From Homalodisca vitripennis (Eukaryota > Arthropoda > Insecta > Hemiptera > Cicadellidae): a DNA stretch of 64,000 nucleotides. The DNA is taken from positions 21,251 to 85,250 of the forward strand of contig NW_025777944.1 in the NCBI RefSeq assembly GCF_021130785.1. Direction: 5' to 3'. The notes under the pieces are model-generated. The model ran no database searches, had not been told where the DNA came from, and was given only the letters and a program-made list of their open reading frames with translations. The number at the start of each line of letters is the position of its first letter. The stretch's first letter is position 1. The translations under genes and the position numbers were made by a program. Shown piece by piece: positions 1 to 9,805 of this stretch.

Positions 1-640
1 TAAAAATAAAAAACTTAATATTTTTAAACGAATTGTATATCAAACGAACATTGTATATCCTTACTAATTCTCAACACCTTTCTTAATCATTCACGTCTCT
101 CTGTACGAGTAATACTGTACCATTCTAGGTCAGTAGTTATCATCTTCTCTGTTCTTATTCTTCAGTGATTCCTCAATACGATTAACACTGGATTGTGTAC
201 CATTATATATCCGTACTAATTCTCAACTCCATTCTTAACCGTTCACGTTCTCTCTGTACGAGTATTACTATATATTACTATATTATCTAGCATTCTAGGA
301 CAGTACTGGTCATCTACTATGCTCTTATTCATTAGTGATTCCTCCATACCAGTAAAACTGGACTATGTATTATTCTACATGAATACTAAATCTCAACTCT
401 ATTTCATTAGTTCTAATGCTCTCCGTACTACTAGTATTATAAAATGTACAATTTTAGATCCATACTGATAATTTTCTCAAATATAGCTCACTAACTTCTC
501 TCGGTACAAGTAATACTGTATCATTCCAGGTACATTATTCTGATCATCTCGTTAGCGTTCTCACTGTACAGTAATACGTTATAATGTATCATTCTAGATC
601 CGTACTGCTCTGCTAGATTATCTCCCAGTTCTTTCTTTGT
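1..640 (+). repeat. S1 satellite block, 153-bp period (decayed)
   Basis: Tandem copies of a unit containing CTCTGTACGAGTAATACTG and CCATTCTAGGTCAGTAG. Equivalent points fall at about 95 and 247, a step of 152 bp. Further copies to about 600 are degraded. The unit is itself dimeric: CTCTGTACGAGTAA recurs at the half-unit with a different tail (ACTGGACTGTGTACC). A better-preserved block of the same family lies at 22512-23035. Seen directly by eye; percent identity was not computed. Confidence 0.85.
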
Positions 641-1130
641 TTAACTCTTTGTTGCTCAGTTAAAATATGATAATAGTATGAAAGTTAGTATTTCACATTT
701 CCTAATTTGATAACTTGAGAAAAAAGGGGAAAATAAAGAGATCTGAAATGTTTTAAGTTTTGAAGTCAAGGACCTGCACATCCCGATGGAAATGAACATA
801 GGTGCCAAATACTAGTTTCATAGACAATGTAGCATGTTGCTTAAAAAGGATCCATGCACGTTCTCATGCGTTTTAAGCAGTTCAGGAGGAAGAATACATT
901 TTATATGTATTCAAACTTATGAATAGAGACGAAGAGGAATTCGTTAATCGCTGAATTAGAAACTAAGAGTTTATTAAGTCATAAGACTCAATATGATTAG
1001 ATGATAAAATGTAAACCATGGTAGATTTTTTTTTAATATGGAAATTAGAGCTCCGAGGGTTTTGTATTACATATATTAGTATACCTATTTAGTTTTTTAC
1101 TGAATAAATTTTTGAATACAAGATGTTTTG
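641..1130. other. AT-rich spacer, nothing recognised
   Basis: No reading frame, transposon end or repeat that I can support. It separates the S1 satellite from a degenerate repeat stretch. Confidence 0.6.
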
Positions 1131-1134
1131 CTCC

Positions 1135-2040
1135 CATGGCCCTGATACAAGAAAATCAACACTAAAGTAATTCAGGTTGGAACAAAACTCGTCAGGTCTC
1201 AATATATATATATAAAAGGCAAGATTCCCACTCACTCATCACTAATTCTTAAACTTTCCAATGCGACAGAAAGTTGATATTTAGCACATTGTATGCTTCA
1301 TGAATTAAATAGAAAAACTATTGCATGATCATAAAGATCAATCATCCATAATGGTTGAAATAAAACTGTAACCATTATTAAAACCTTACTTTGTTTCTTA
1401 AAACTATACGATTATTGTGTAGTAATTCTCGAAGTAGGATAGATTTAAATTTTTAACAGATAAAATTTAATACATACACACTCCACATCACGTAAACAAA
1501 GAAAACCAAATAATGAGATCCCATTGGTGTTAGAATAGGATTGTAAACCTTGTTTTTTTTTTTATTATATTTTTGTTTTTCTAGCTTCTCAGTGTCCTAG
1601 AGAGATTAAAATTTCAAAGACAGGATCCTCATCACCTAAGTAAAAAAAAACTATTTTCATAAAGTTCAACCACCTATTAGTTGTAATTGAATTTAAAATT
1701 TAGAAGGACTCAATTTTTGTTATTCAAATTTTCTAAAGTCTCGGAAATATGCAATTTCACACACACGGGCCTCATGATGTACACACAACAATATAAAAAT
1801 TTCATAAAAATCAATCATCCACATTAGGTTTAGTAGTGCATTCCTTTACAAGAACTATATTTTGTTTGTTCATTCTCGTATGTCCTACAACGATGAAATT
1901 TCACACATATGTGCATTTGTGAAATTATACATAATTTATACAGACGTATAAAATGATTTTCATTAAGTTCAAGTACCCACACGAGTTTATATAGTGTCCA
2001 CATTTCTTGTTTCTTTGTTGTAACATTTATTCAATGATAA
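1135..2040 (+). repeat. degenerate tandem-like repeats, about 150-165 bp
   Basis: A loose unit recurs about six times (near 1145, 1325, 1500, 1655, 1800 and 1955). It is built round TTCATAAA-ATCAATCATCC or variants, followed by a GTTT-A/G-GT stretch. A second submotif, GTCCTA-GA-GAAATTTCA-ACA, precedes several copies. Copies are well diverged, so this is either an old tandem array or an internally repetitive mobile element. The boundary is approximate. Confidence 0.4.
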
Positions 2041-2099
2041 ATCACATGAAAAGCCATGCTGAATAATAAAAGAAAATATAGGATGAAATGGGTAGATTA

Positions 2100-2226
2100 T
2101 TTATATATATATATATATATTATATATTACATATATATATATATATATGTAATATATATATATATATGTATATTAATATATATATATATTTTGGTGCGTA
2201 TTTTATGTAATATATATATATGCAAC
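2100..2226. repeat. (TA)n microsatellite cluster
   Basis: Several TA runs separated by short interruptions. Low-complexity sequence with no coding meaning. Confidence 0.95.
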
Positions 2227-2229
2227 TAA

Positions 2230-3205
2230 TAAGGCATACAAAGCTAGATAAATTAAGAGGTTTTTATAATTATTGTTAATTTTTTTACTACCTTCATGTT
2301 TATCTATAAGACAAATATAAAACTGTCGGGTAACATCAATCTAAAGCACATGAAGTTATTGGGTGGATACAACTATTCTTATATTTTTGTGTTCAACTCT
2401 CATAGAGATTGAATAAAACTCTGTTAACTTTACAAACGAAATACTGAATTATACTTGGATTCGCAACATGGAACTGCATTTTGGTTTGATTACAGGCATG
2501 TACACAACAGCATGTTGGCGAACTTTTCCATTATCTACATAGTTTCATGACGAAAGGTTACAATAAATTGCAATGGAAACATTTTCTAAATCTCACCAAG
2601 TTTGTAGTAGAATAGTATAAGGGTTAAAAATCAAATTCCAGATTTACACTATAACACTGACTCATAAATTACTTTATCAAATTATACTAGATATTTTTTT
2701 AAATAGTAATAAATACACAATCCTATGCCTGTATACTTCATTGCTAACTTTAGAAATAATTCGGTAAGGAATCATAAAACCTTTTAATACTTAATTTTAT
2801 TTTGTTACAACACAATGTTGAGTATTGTTTGAAAATATGCGGTTTGCGATCCTCGTTTTTTATGCCTCGTGCTTTAAAAATATCTTAAGGTGTAATTTTC
2901 TATTGCTTAAAAATAAGAGTCTTGATAATGCCAAATATCTTTAACATATTCGTCATAAATATATCAGATTTTAATTTATGTATAAAGAGCCAAGTTTTTA
3001 GATTTCATTTCATTAATTTTATTATTCTTTTCAATTTATACTGAATTTTTTATTCTATCATTATTTGTATTATTGTTGTGTATTAATCCATTTTGAAACT
3101 AGATTGCACGTCGCTTGATGACGTTCCTCTATGTGCTGTAAAGTTTTAATACTTTTTACATACACTTTTCAAAATGTTTTGAAAATAAAATTTATTTGAG
3201 TTTAA
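2230..3205 (+). other. P1 block, left half (alpha unit)
   Basis: Non-coding. Parts of 2480-2900 match, in reverse orientation, sequence at about 43.9-44.4 kb; examples are TTGGCGAACTTTTCCATTA at about 2516 and CAACACAATGTTGAGTATTG at about 2809. The right half resumes after the retrotransposon at 8433. The LTR element has therefore split this block. Confidence 0.6.
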
Positions 3206-3210
3206 GTATG

Positions 3211-3523
3211 TGTAATGTATTGAATTACAATAATAATTATAATAATAATTATTATACATATTATAAATTGTTACTGGCAAGTTAAAGCCACAGCCAAAGG
3301 CCAACTGTATGATCTATGATGCTGTGACGTCATATGGGGTGATTAGTTTGAATAAATGCCATTGGCTGTTCTCATCACGCCACCAGATCACACCACCTAC
3401 TACCACTTCCAGTGTCCTGCCCTTGTCTCTCTCTCTGTTACCCTCCAACCTTAACCGAGCACAGTCGATGATGTAAACTAATTCAGTCTTTTTATTCCGA
3501 TTCCCCGTAACCCGTACACAACA
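3211..3523 (+). repeat. 5' LTR
   Basis: 313 bp, starting TGTAATGTATTGAATTAC and ending CCGTACACAACA. It contains AATAAA near 3351 and a CT-rich tract near 3425. Near-identical to the 3' LTR at 8119-8427. Confidence 0.96.
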
Positions 3524-3525
3524 AT

Positions 3526-3536
3526 TGGCGACGAGG
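3526..3536 (+). other. primer-binding site, tRNA-Ser(GCT) type
   Basis: TGGCGACGAGG begins 2 bases after the LTR. It is complementary to the 3' end (CCTCGTCG plus CCA) expected of animal tRNA-Ser(GCT), whose acceptor stem starts GACGAGG. The primer identity comes from remembered tRNA sequence, not a search. Confidence 0.75.
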
Positions 3537-3725
3537 TATTAATGCGATCCCGCGAGTGCAATGCAACCTGTTCGATTGTGCGTAAATAATTTCTCCGAAA
3601 ATTATAGTGGGAGGAAGTTGTGTCTGTAGTTTGGCGTCACGTGGACTCAAAATCGGTACATTTTGATGTTGGAAGACAAGGTCGTAAATTGGAACATTTC
3701 GTCTTTATTTAGTGAAACAGTAAAA

Positions 3726-4480
3726 ATGGCGGGAATTATTGGCGGAATCGGTGACTTCGACAAACAGTGCAGAAACTTGGAATTCGTATGTTGAACGATT
3801 TGAATTATTCGTTGACTGTAAACAGTATTAGTGACGACAAAAAGGTTAGTACGTTACTAACAGTCGTGGGGTGTGAAAACGTACAGTTTGTTACGAGATT
3901 TATGTACGCCGGACAAAACCTTCAGTGAAAAAGTTCGATGAATTAGGCGAAGTTAATTCAGGACCATTTGTACCCGAAGCCATCATTCATAGCTGAAAGG
4001 TACAAGTTCAGCAAAAGGAATCAGCAGGAAGGAGAATCAGTCGCAGAGTACATCGCCAGCCTCAAGAAGTTGTCCTGCATACTGCGAGTTTGGCGCATCC
4101 CTCAACGACTATCTCAGAGACAGACTGGTGAGCGGCATCAGGAGTGAGTCGACCAAGCAGAGGCTGTTGGGAGAGACCACCCTAACCTTCGACCAGGCTG
4201 TGAAAATCGTCTGCTCAGTGGAAGCGGCGGAGAAGAATGCGGCGGCATTGACAGTGAACGGCGGCAGCCGGGTCCAGCGGATGGCAGCGCATCACCACCC
4301 ACATGTGAGAGTCGGCGGCAGCGGTGGCAGCGCGAGCTACAACGCAAGGCACGAAGTCAAGGTGCAGTGTACGTGCTGTGGGCAGTGTGGTCACTATAGG
4401 AAGCAGTGCAAATTGTTTGGTGTTGTGTGTCACAAAATGTGGTAAAAGAAATCACATATCTAAGGTATGTCGATCTACTG
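3726..4480 (+). pseudogene. gag: gag, frameshifted
   Basis: The start is taken at ATG 3726, the first start downstream of the primer-binding site that opens gag-like sequence. Recognisable Gag pieces appear in alternating frames: a WNSYVERFELF-like stretch near 3772, a capsid-like stretch near 3985-4130, then an open piece 4128-4445 (LRDRLVSGIRSES context). The region ends with cysteine/histidine knuckles. The first is CGQCGHYRKQC. The second, ending in CGKRNHISKVC, straddles a frame change near 4440. At least four frame changes are needed to read it through, so it cannot make a normal capsid protein. The knuckles would bind RNA during packaging in an intact relative. Confidence 0.85.
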
Positions 4481-5110
4481 AAATTAGTAAGTTACCAGAC
4501 AATCAGCTTTCGAAAGTTAAGAAAGGTATATCTTATCAGTCTAATTTTCAAAACAAGAAAAACAAAGATTATAAGAAACATAATTTTGTAAATGATAGTT
4601 CAGAACTGTCAGATTCAAATAATTCTAAGAATTATGTTCAGAGTGATGAAAATCTTGAGAGTTATGTCGAGGACATACAGAATTTATTTAAAGTAAATGA
4701 AACTCGCCGTAAAAGAATTAGAGTTGACCCAATTAAGATTAAAGTCCTAGTGCAAGGTCGAGAAACCATATTTGAAGTTGATACTGGAGCTAGTGTCACA
4801 GTGTGTAGTGAGGATTTTTATGAAAATAATTTTAGTTCTTGTAAATTGTTAGAAAATGACCTAACTTTGAGTTCGTACACTAATGAACCTATTATACCTG
4901 GTGGGCAAAGTTAATGTTGATGTTTGCTATGAGAAAATACATAAATGCTTAGATTTGTATGTGATTAGAGGAGGTTCACATCCTTTAATGGGTCGTGATT
5001 GGCTTAAAGTACTGGGAGTTGACATTTCGTTTAAAAATAACTTGTGTGTTATAAACAGACCTATAGATAACAAGGCTAATTTCGAGACAATGACGTCCGA
5101 GCTAAACTAA
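4481..5110 (+). pseudogene. retroviral-type aspartic protease, split by a frameshift
   Basis: The open frame ending at 4914 carries the catalytic motif DTGA, with its Asp codon at 4780-4782, in the context FEVDTGASV. The C-terminal flap and helix part continues in a different frame (4883-5110). That part contains HPLMGRDWL, matching the hydrophobic LxGRDWL end of Ty3/Gypsy proteases. The halves overlap near 4885-4914, so a single indel breaks the gene. The protease would cleave the Gag-Pol polyprotein. It lies between gag and reverse transcriptase, as expected. Confidence 0.85.
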
Positions 5111-5385
5111 TCAATTTCCAGAAGTGTTCCACTGAGAAACTAGGTCAGTATACAGGCGAACCAGTAAAACTAAATCTAAAAGAAAATGCTAGACCTAGGT
5201 ATTTTAAGCCAAGACCGATACCATTCTCATTGAAAAGTAAGGTAGAAAAAGAACTACAACGCTTAGTTGACGAAACAAGTGTTAATTCCAGTAAGCAGCT
5301 CGGAATGGGGAAACGCCCATTGTACCAGTATTAAAAAAAGAACGGTGAAATTAGGCTATGTGGAGACTTTAAAGTTACTCTAATC

Positions 5386-7965
5386 ATGTATCTAGAAGTA
5401 GACAAGTACCCTATACCTAGAATAGAAGATTTATTTGCAAATTTACAGCATGGAGAACGTTTCTCTAAAATAGATCTTAGTCAAGCCTATATGCAATTAA
5501 AGTTAGACAGTGAGTCACAAAAATTATGTACAATTAGCACGCATAAGGGTCTTTTCTCATATAGTAGAATGCCTTATGGAATCTCATCAGCCCCAGGCAT
5601 ATTTCAAAGAGTTATTGAACAATCTTTGCATAATTTAGAAGGCATATCAGTGTTCATGGATGATATTCTTATCACCGCACCTAATAACGAAACTCATGTA
5701 AGTAGGTTGCAAGAGGTTTGTAAACGCCTGAGTGAAAAAGGATTTACCGTAAAGAAAGATAAATGTACATTCTTTGTAGACAAAATCGAGTATCTTGGTT
5801 TTAGTATCGATAAAGATGGACTGCATACCTCTGAATCTAAAATTAAAGCTATAAATCAAGCACCTGTACCTAAATCTGTCACTCAAGTCAAAGCTTTTAT
5901 TGGCTTGGTAAATTATTATGGAAAGTTTATCAAAAATTTGTCAACAATCTTGAGTCCGTTGTACAACTTGTTAAAAAAGGACGTGCCATTTGATTTTGAT
6001 GAAAAATGTCTCAAGTCATTTAGCCATGTCAAGGATGTTTTGACTAAAGCACCAGTTTTGGCGCATTATGATTCAAAGTTGCCTGTAAAACTAGCAGTAG
6101 ACGCAAGCTCGACAGGGCTGGGCTGCGTACTTAGTATCATAACCCCTGAAGGCGTTGAGAAACCTATTGCATACCACTCTCGTACTTTATCACCAGCAGA
6201 ATGTCAATATTCACAAATAGATAAGGAAGCTTTAGCAGTAGTATATGGAGTAAGGAAACTTCATCAATATTTGTATGGCCGAAAATTCACATTGTGTACT
6301 GATCACAAACCTTTAATTAGCATATTTGGACCGAAAAAGGGTTTACCTGTTTTCGCAGCAAGCCGATTACAAAGATACGCATTATTTTTAAGTGGATACA
6401 ATTTTGATGTACAGTATGTAAGGTCAGAAAAGCATGGTAACGCAGACGCATTATCACGCTTACCATTAAGCACTAAACACGTTGTAAATAATAACAATGA
6501 ACCAAGGTGGAAAGGTACCTATTTACACTGTATCGCTGAAAGTTCAGTACCTTTAACTTTTGAAGATGTAAAAGCTGAAACCCAAAATGATCCTATTATA
6601 AAACAAATACATAACTATGTGATGTACGGATGGCCAAATTTTTTGTCAGGAGAGAATAGGGAATTGTTACCTTATTTCCAAAGGAAGGACGAGCTAACAG
6701 TTGAGCATGGCATTGTTATGTGGGGATATAGAATTGTTGTTCCTAACAAGTTGCGTAGCTACATATTAAATGAGTTACACGCGAGTCACTTGGGAATTGT
6801 AAAAATGAAGTCAGTAGCAAGATCCTATATTTGGTGGCCAAATATAGATGAAAACATTGAAAGCCTAGCGAACAATTGCTCTTCCTGTCTTATGGAACGT
6901 TCTAGTCCTAGTAAGAGTAATCTACAGGTTTGGCACTATCCATCTATGCCATGGGAAAGATTGCATATTGATTACTTGGGTCCTTTCAAAGATAAGACCT
7001 ACTTGGTAGTAATTGATGCTTACACTAAGTGGTTGGAAGTATTTGAAGTAGGCTCTACTTCAGCTAAGCTAGCTATAGAAAAGTTAAGAGAACTATTTTC
7101 TAGATTTGGATTACCTGTCACTATCCATAGTGATAATGGACCACCATTTACCTCAGTTGAATTTAAAAATTTCATGCAACTTAATGGTATAAGACATACA
7201 TTTTCACCAGCTTATCATCCTCAGTCTAATGGTCAGGCTGAGAACTCAGTTAAGTATGCTAAACGTAAAATAAGATTGGCTTTTCAAGAAAATATTGATA
7301 CTAAAGTAGCCTTGAATAGGATGTTATTTGATTACAGAAACTCCGTTCATAGCACTACTAACGAGACACCTGCCAAATTAATGTTTAATAGACCACTAAG
7401 ATGCAGGCTAGATTTACTCAGACCTAATATAGCCAGAACTGTGCAATTAAAACAGGACAAACAAAAAGAATATTTTGGCGGTAGAAAAACGAGAATTCTA
7501 TTTCCTAATCAATCTGTATTAGTGAGAGATTATCGCTCTAAAGACAAATGGATAGAGGGCATTGTAATAAAACAGTTAAATAATGTAATGTATTCTGTTA
7601 TGACAAAAACTGGTCTAATTTGGAGTAGACATATTGATCAGCTGATAGGACTACACAGTAGTATTGTTGACAGTGACAGTCAAATTCCACCATCTCAGGA
7701 CCGTACAGTTGCGGAGCGTGAGACAGGCGCTCAGTGTCCGCCAACTCCAAGCCCAGTCAGAATTAGTAACACTGACCTCACTAGTTCAGCTGGTCTCTCC
7801 CCCTCCTCACCGCATCATACCTCTCCATGTCACATCACTACCCCTCATTCTAGACCACGTCTTTCTCTACCCTCAGCTGTTCCTTCTCCTGTCACTAGAA
7901 CAGCTGATCATACAAACAGATACCCAACTCGTATTAGGACACCTGTAGAGAAATTAAACTTGTAA
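5386..7965 (+). CDS. pol: Pol: reverse transcriptase, RNase H, integrase
   Basis: An 859-codon open frame. RT comes first: SKIDLSQAYMQL near residues 27-38 and the catalytic FMDD box at residues 90-93. RNase H follows, with D239, E281, D306 and D354 in the contexts LAVDASS, DKEALAV, TDHKPL and NADALS. Integrase then has an HHCC zinc finger (H464, H468, C498, C501) and a D529, D583, E619 triad with 35 residues between the last two (DD35E). The C-terminal part resembles the GPY/F-type module of Gypsy integrases and ends in a Pro/Ser-rich tail. The first RT motifs (PRPIPFSLKSKVEKEL and EIRLCGDFK) lie upstream at 5111-5385 in other frames, so ATG 5386 is an internal methionine and the true N-terminus is frame-broken. 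All catalytic residues seen are intact. Confidence 0.95.
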   Translation: MYLEVDKYPIPRIEDLFANLQHGERFSKIDLSQAYMQLKLDSESQKLCTISTHKGLFSYSRMPYGISSAPGIFQRVIEQSLHNLEGISVFMDDILITAPNNETHVSRLQEVCKRLSEKGFTVKKDKCTFFVDKIEYLGFSIDKDGLHTSESKIKAINQAPVPKSVTQVKAFIGLVNYYGKFIKNLSTILSPLYNLLKKDVPFDFDEKCLKSFSHVKDVLTKAPVLAHYDSKLPVKLAVDASSTGLGCVLSIITPEGVEKPIAYHSRTLSPAECQYSQIDKEALAVVYGVRKLHQYLYGRKFTLCTDHKPLISIFGPKKGLPVFAASRLQRYALFLSGYNFDVQYVRSEKHGNADALSRLPLSTKHVVNNNNEPRWKGTYLHCIAESSVPLTFEDVKAETQNDPIIKQIHNYVMYGWPNFLSGENRELLPYFQRKDELTVEHGIVMWGYRIVVPNKLRSYILNELHASHLGIVKMKSVARSYIWWPNIDENIESLANNCSSCLMERSSPSKSNLQVWHYPSMPWERLHIDYLGPFKDKTYLVVIDAYTKWLEVFEVGSTSAKLAIEKLRELFSRFGLPVTIHSDNGPPFTSVEFKNFMQLNGIRHTFSPAYHPQSNGQAENSVKYAKRKIRLAFQENIDTKVALNRMLFDYRNSVHSTTNETPAKLMFNRPLRCRLDLLRPNIARTVQLKQDKQKEYFGGRKTRILFPNQSVLVRDYRSKDKWIEGIVIKQLNNVMYSVMTKTGLIWSRHIDQLIGLHSSIVDSDSQIPPSQDRTVAERETGAQCPPTPSPVRISNTDLTSSAGLSPSSPHHTSPCHITTPHSRPRLSLPSAVPSPVTRTADHTNRYPTRIRTPVEKLNL

Positions 7966-8105
7966 ATAACTTACAGTACTTAAGGATGACATTTAATAAT
8001 GATATGTGTTATTTATATTTATATGTGTTTATTATATATTTATTATTACACTTGTATTGTTTAATTTATCTATGACTTGTGTGAATTCAATTTATTTTGA
8101 AATTT

Positions 8106-8118
8106 GGAAGGGAGGAAA
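8106..8118 (+). other. polypurine tract
   Basis: GGAAGGGAGGAAA lies immediately before the 3' LTR, the expected plus-strand primer site. Confidence 0.9.
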
Positions 8119-8427
8119 TGTAATGTATTGAATTACAATAATAATTATAATAATTATTATTATACATATTATAAATTGTTACTGGCAAGTTAAAGCCACA
8201 GCCAAAGACCAACTGTATGATCTATGATACTGTGACGTCATATGGGGTGATTAGTTTGAATAAATGCCATTGGCTGTTCTCATCACGCCACCAGATCACA
8301 CCACCTACCACTTCCAGTGTCCTGCCCTTGTCTCTCTCTCTGTTACCCTCCAACCTTAACCGAGCACAGTCGATGATGTAAACTAATTCAGTCTTTTATT
8401 CCGATTCCCCGTAACCCGTACACAACA
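8119..8427 (+). repeat. 3' LTR
   Basis: 309 bp, same ends as the 5' LTR. It lacks one CTA triplet in the CACCTACTACCACTTCC stretch and one T in a T run, and has about three substitutions. Confidence 0.96.
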
Positions 8428-8432
8428 GTATG

Positions 8433-8965
8433 GTATTGAACTCATGAACGATTAGCTTTGTTTGGGGCACCAGTTAGTAGTTTAAATTTTAAAATGAATG
8501 GAATAATTTACAACATGTCTAGAAAAACATTGTTGCAAATACTCTCCACGTGACACTCCAGTTCAGCTTTGCAAAGAATCTTGTTTTCTTAGGCAAGATA
8601 TCGTAATATTCTCCTCTCCCTTCACTGAGGATTATGATCAATGTTATAAGTCAGTTTTATTTGTTGGTGTAACAATTCCCTTATTATTTCCCTTCATATA
8701 CTTTAGGATTTAAATATTGAAAATATAAATGAATTAATTTCTTTTTTTCTTAATAAATTAAACTCAATGGTATTTAATATCACCATACAGCAATTTAAAA
8801 ATTAATTTGTATATATTATATATATTATATATTAAATATTTTTTTATAAACTAATATTAAACATTAAATTATCAGTAGGAACGCTTTATAAATGAAAGAA
8901 AAAAAAACCATTACACTAGAAAAGGTTTACTATTTATTTTAATACAATTATGTACAATAGTTATT
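8433..8965 (+). other. P1 block, right half with conserved island (alpha)
   Basis: Non-coding. The island at about 8540-8625 (CACGTGACACTCCAGTTCAG and CGTAATATTC) recurs inverted at about 43320-43470 and directly at about 56820-56920. The flanking sequence also aligns, for example CTTTGTTTGGGGCACCAGT at about 8457 with the reverse complement near 43510. Confidence 0.65.
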
Positions 8966-9262
8966 TTTATACATCGTGAGGCAGGCCCCCATGTGGTATG
9001 TATTCATACCAAAAAATAAGATACTGTAACAATACTTTTTAGACCCCCTAAACTGACCTTAAAGAACTCAATGGCATAATTCTAATATTTTAAAACTTCC
9101 CTAAATATCTCAATTTGTGGTTGGGAGTGATTTTTATAGATTTTTAATGTGAAAATGTGTTGTGTAATATATATCCTGTAATGTATGTACTTTTAACAAA
9201 GAACATTTTAGCAAAAATAAAATTTCATTATTCAAAAACAGTTTTTACAGGCTGTGCCAAAA
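8966..9262 (+). mobile_element. short MITE-like element (decayed)
   Basis: One end reads CGTGAGGCAGGC and the other AGGCTGTGCCAAAACTCC. The inverted copy at 42696-43005 has better-preserved ends, CAGGGTGAGGCAGAC and CAGGGTGTGCCAAAGC, next to TA. About 300 bp with no transposase. Ends starting CAGGGTG suggest a mariner-type non-autonomous element. Because flanks are shared with the other copy, it was present before the blocks duplicated. Confidence 0.45.
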
Positions 9263-9649
9263 CTCCTTTAAATGATTTATTGCGCCTTTCTTACTATAAC
9301 ATGCGAAAAAACTAAATATTTTAGAAGCTTATTTACCTATATATTCTTTCAAACAATATATAGAATATATTAATTTAAAAATATAATCAGCCTCACAACT
9401 ATTCTCACCATATTTTGCCAATTTAAAATGTATAATAACGTTTAAAGTATTCATTTAATATTTACATTGATTATTTCATGTAAAAAGTTGTCCCTTACTG
9501 TGTTTAGCATTTATTTGTTTTTATGAACACTTGTCATGTACTGGCCAACATTTTACCTCATAATATATTTATATTATATAACATTATACCCACGTTATAT
9601 TTGTAATAGAAGTTACACTATATAAGATAACCTCAGTTACTTGACTATA
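9263..9649 (+). other. paralogous spacer (alpha)
   Basis: Non-coding. It aligns loosely with 47380-47567 (for example ATTATACCCACGTTATATTT at about 9584 with ATTATACCTACGTTATATTT near 47506). Confidence 0.6.
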
Positions 9650-9805
9650 CTGCCGATTCTATGGTGCTGCAGTGGACCAAGGATAATTGATTTCACCCGC
9701 AGTATTCCCCACAGATGCAACATGAAAGGATGAAGAATATACGAGATACCCGGTGATATACGGCGGTGTAGTTGAATAACCAATGTGATTATGGTCTCCT
9801 GGTAG
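9650..9805. other. island 1, alpha copy
   Basis: The sequence from CCCACAGATGCAACATGAAA through GGTCTCCTGGTA (about 105 bp) is almost identical to 47627-47725 in beta. I see one difference, a Tyr-synonymous change in the minus-strand frame. The flanks are much more diverged. On the minus strand a frame of about 49 codons stays open (starting YLPGDHNHIGYS, ending STAAP then stop). On the plus strand a splice-like reading CCCACAG / ATACCCG-GTGATA is also possible. The gamma copy (28327-28462) changes mostly first and second codon positions, which argues against a conserved protein there. Function unknown. Confidence 0.6.

Larger units (their letters stand above)
3211..8427 (+). mobile_element. 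Ty3/Gypsy LTR retrotransposon
   Basis: A complete element of about 5.2 kb bounded by two LTRs of the TG...CA type and flanked by a 5-bp target duplication GTATG (3206-3210 and 8428-8432). The order is LTR, primer-binding site, gag, protease, reverse transcriptase, RNase H, integrase, polypurine tract, LTR. RT before integrase places it in Metaviridae, the Ty3/Gypsy group. The pol resembles the K02A2.6-type polyproteins common in invertebrates. No env frame fits between pol and the 3' LTR. The two LTRs differ by about 3 substitutions plus a 3-bp and a 1-bp indel by my visual alignment, so the insertion looks recent. Yet gag and protease are broken by several frameshifts while pol is open over 859 codons. 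It is inserted within the P1 block of the alpha unit, and the other P1 copies lack it. Confidence 0.97.

Noticed and set aside
7966..8118. An env gene making the LTR element an errantivirus
   Set aside because: Only about 150 bp of closed sequence lies between pol and the 3' LTR.
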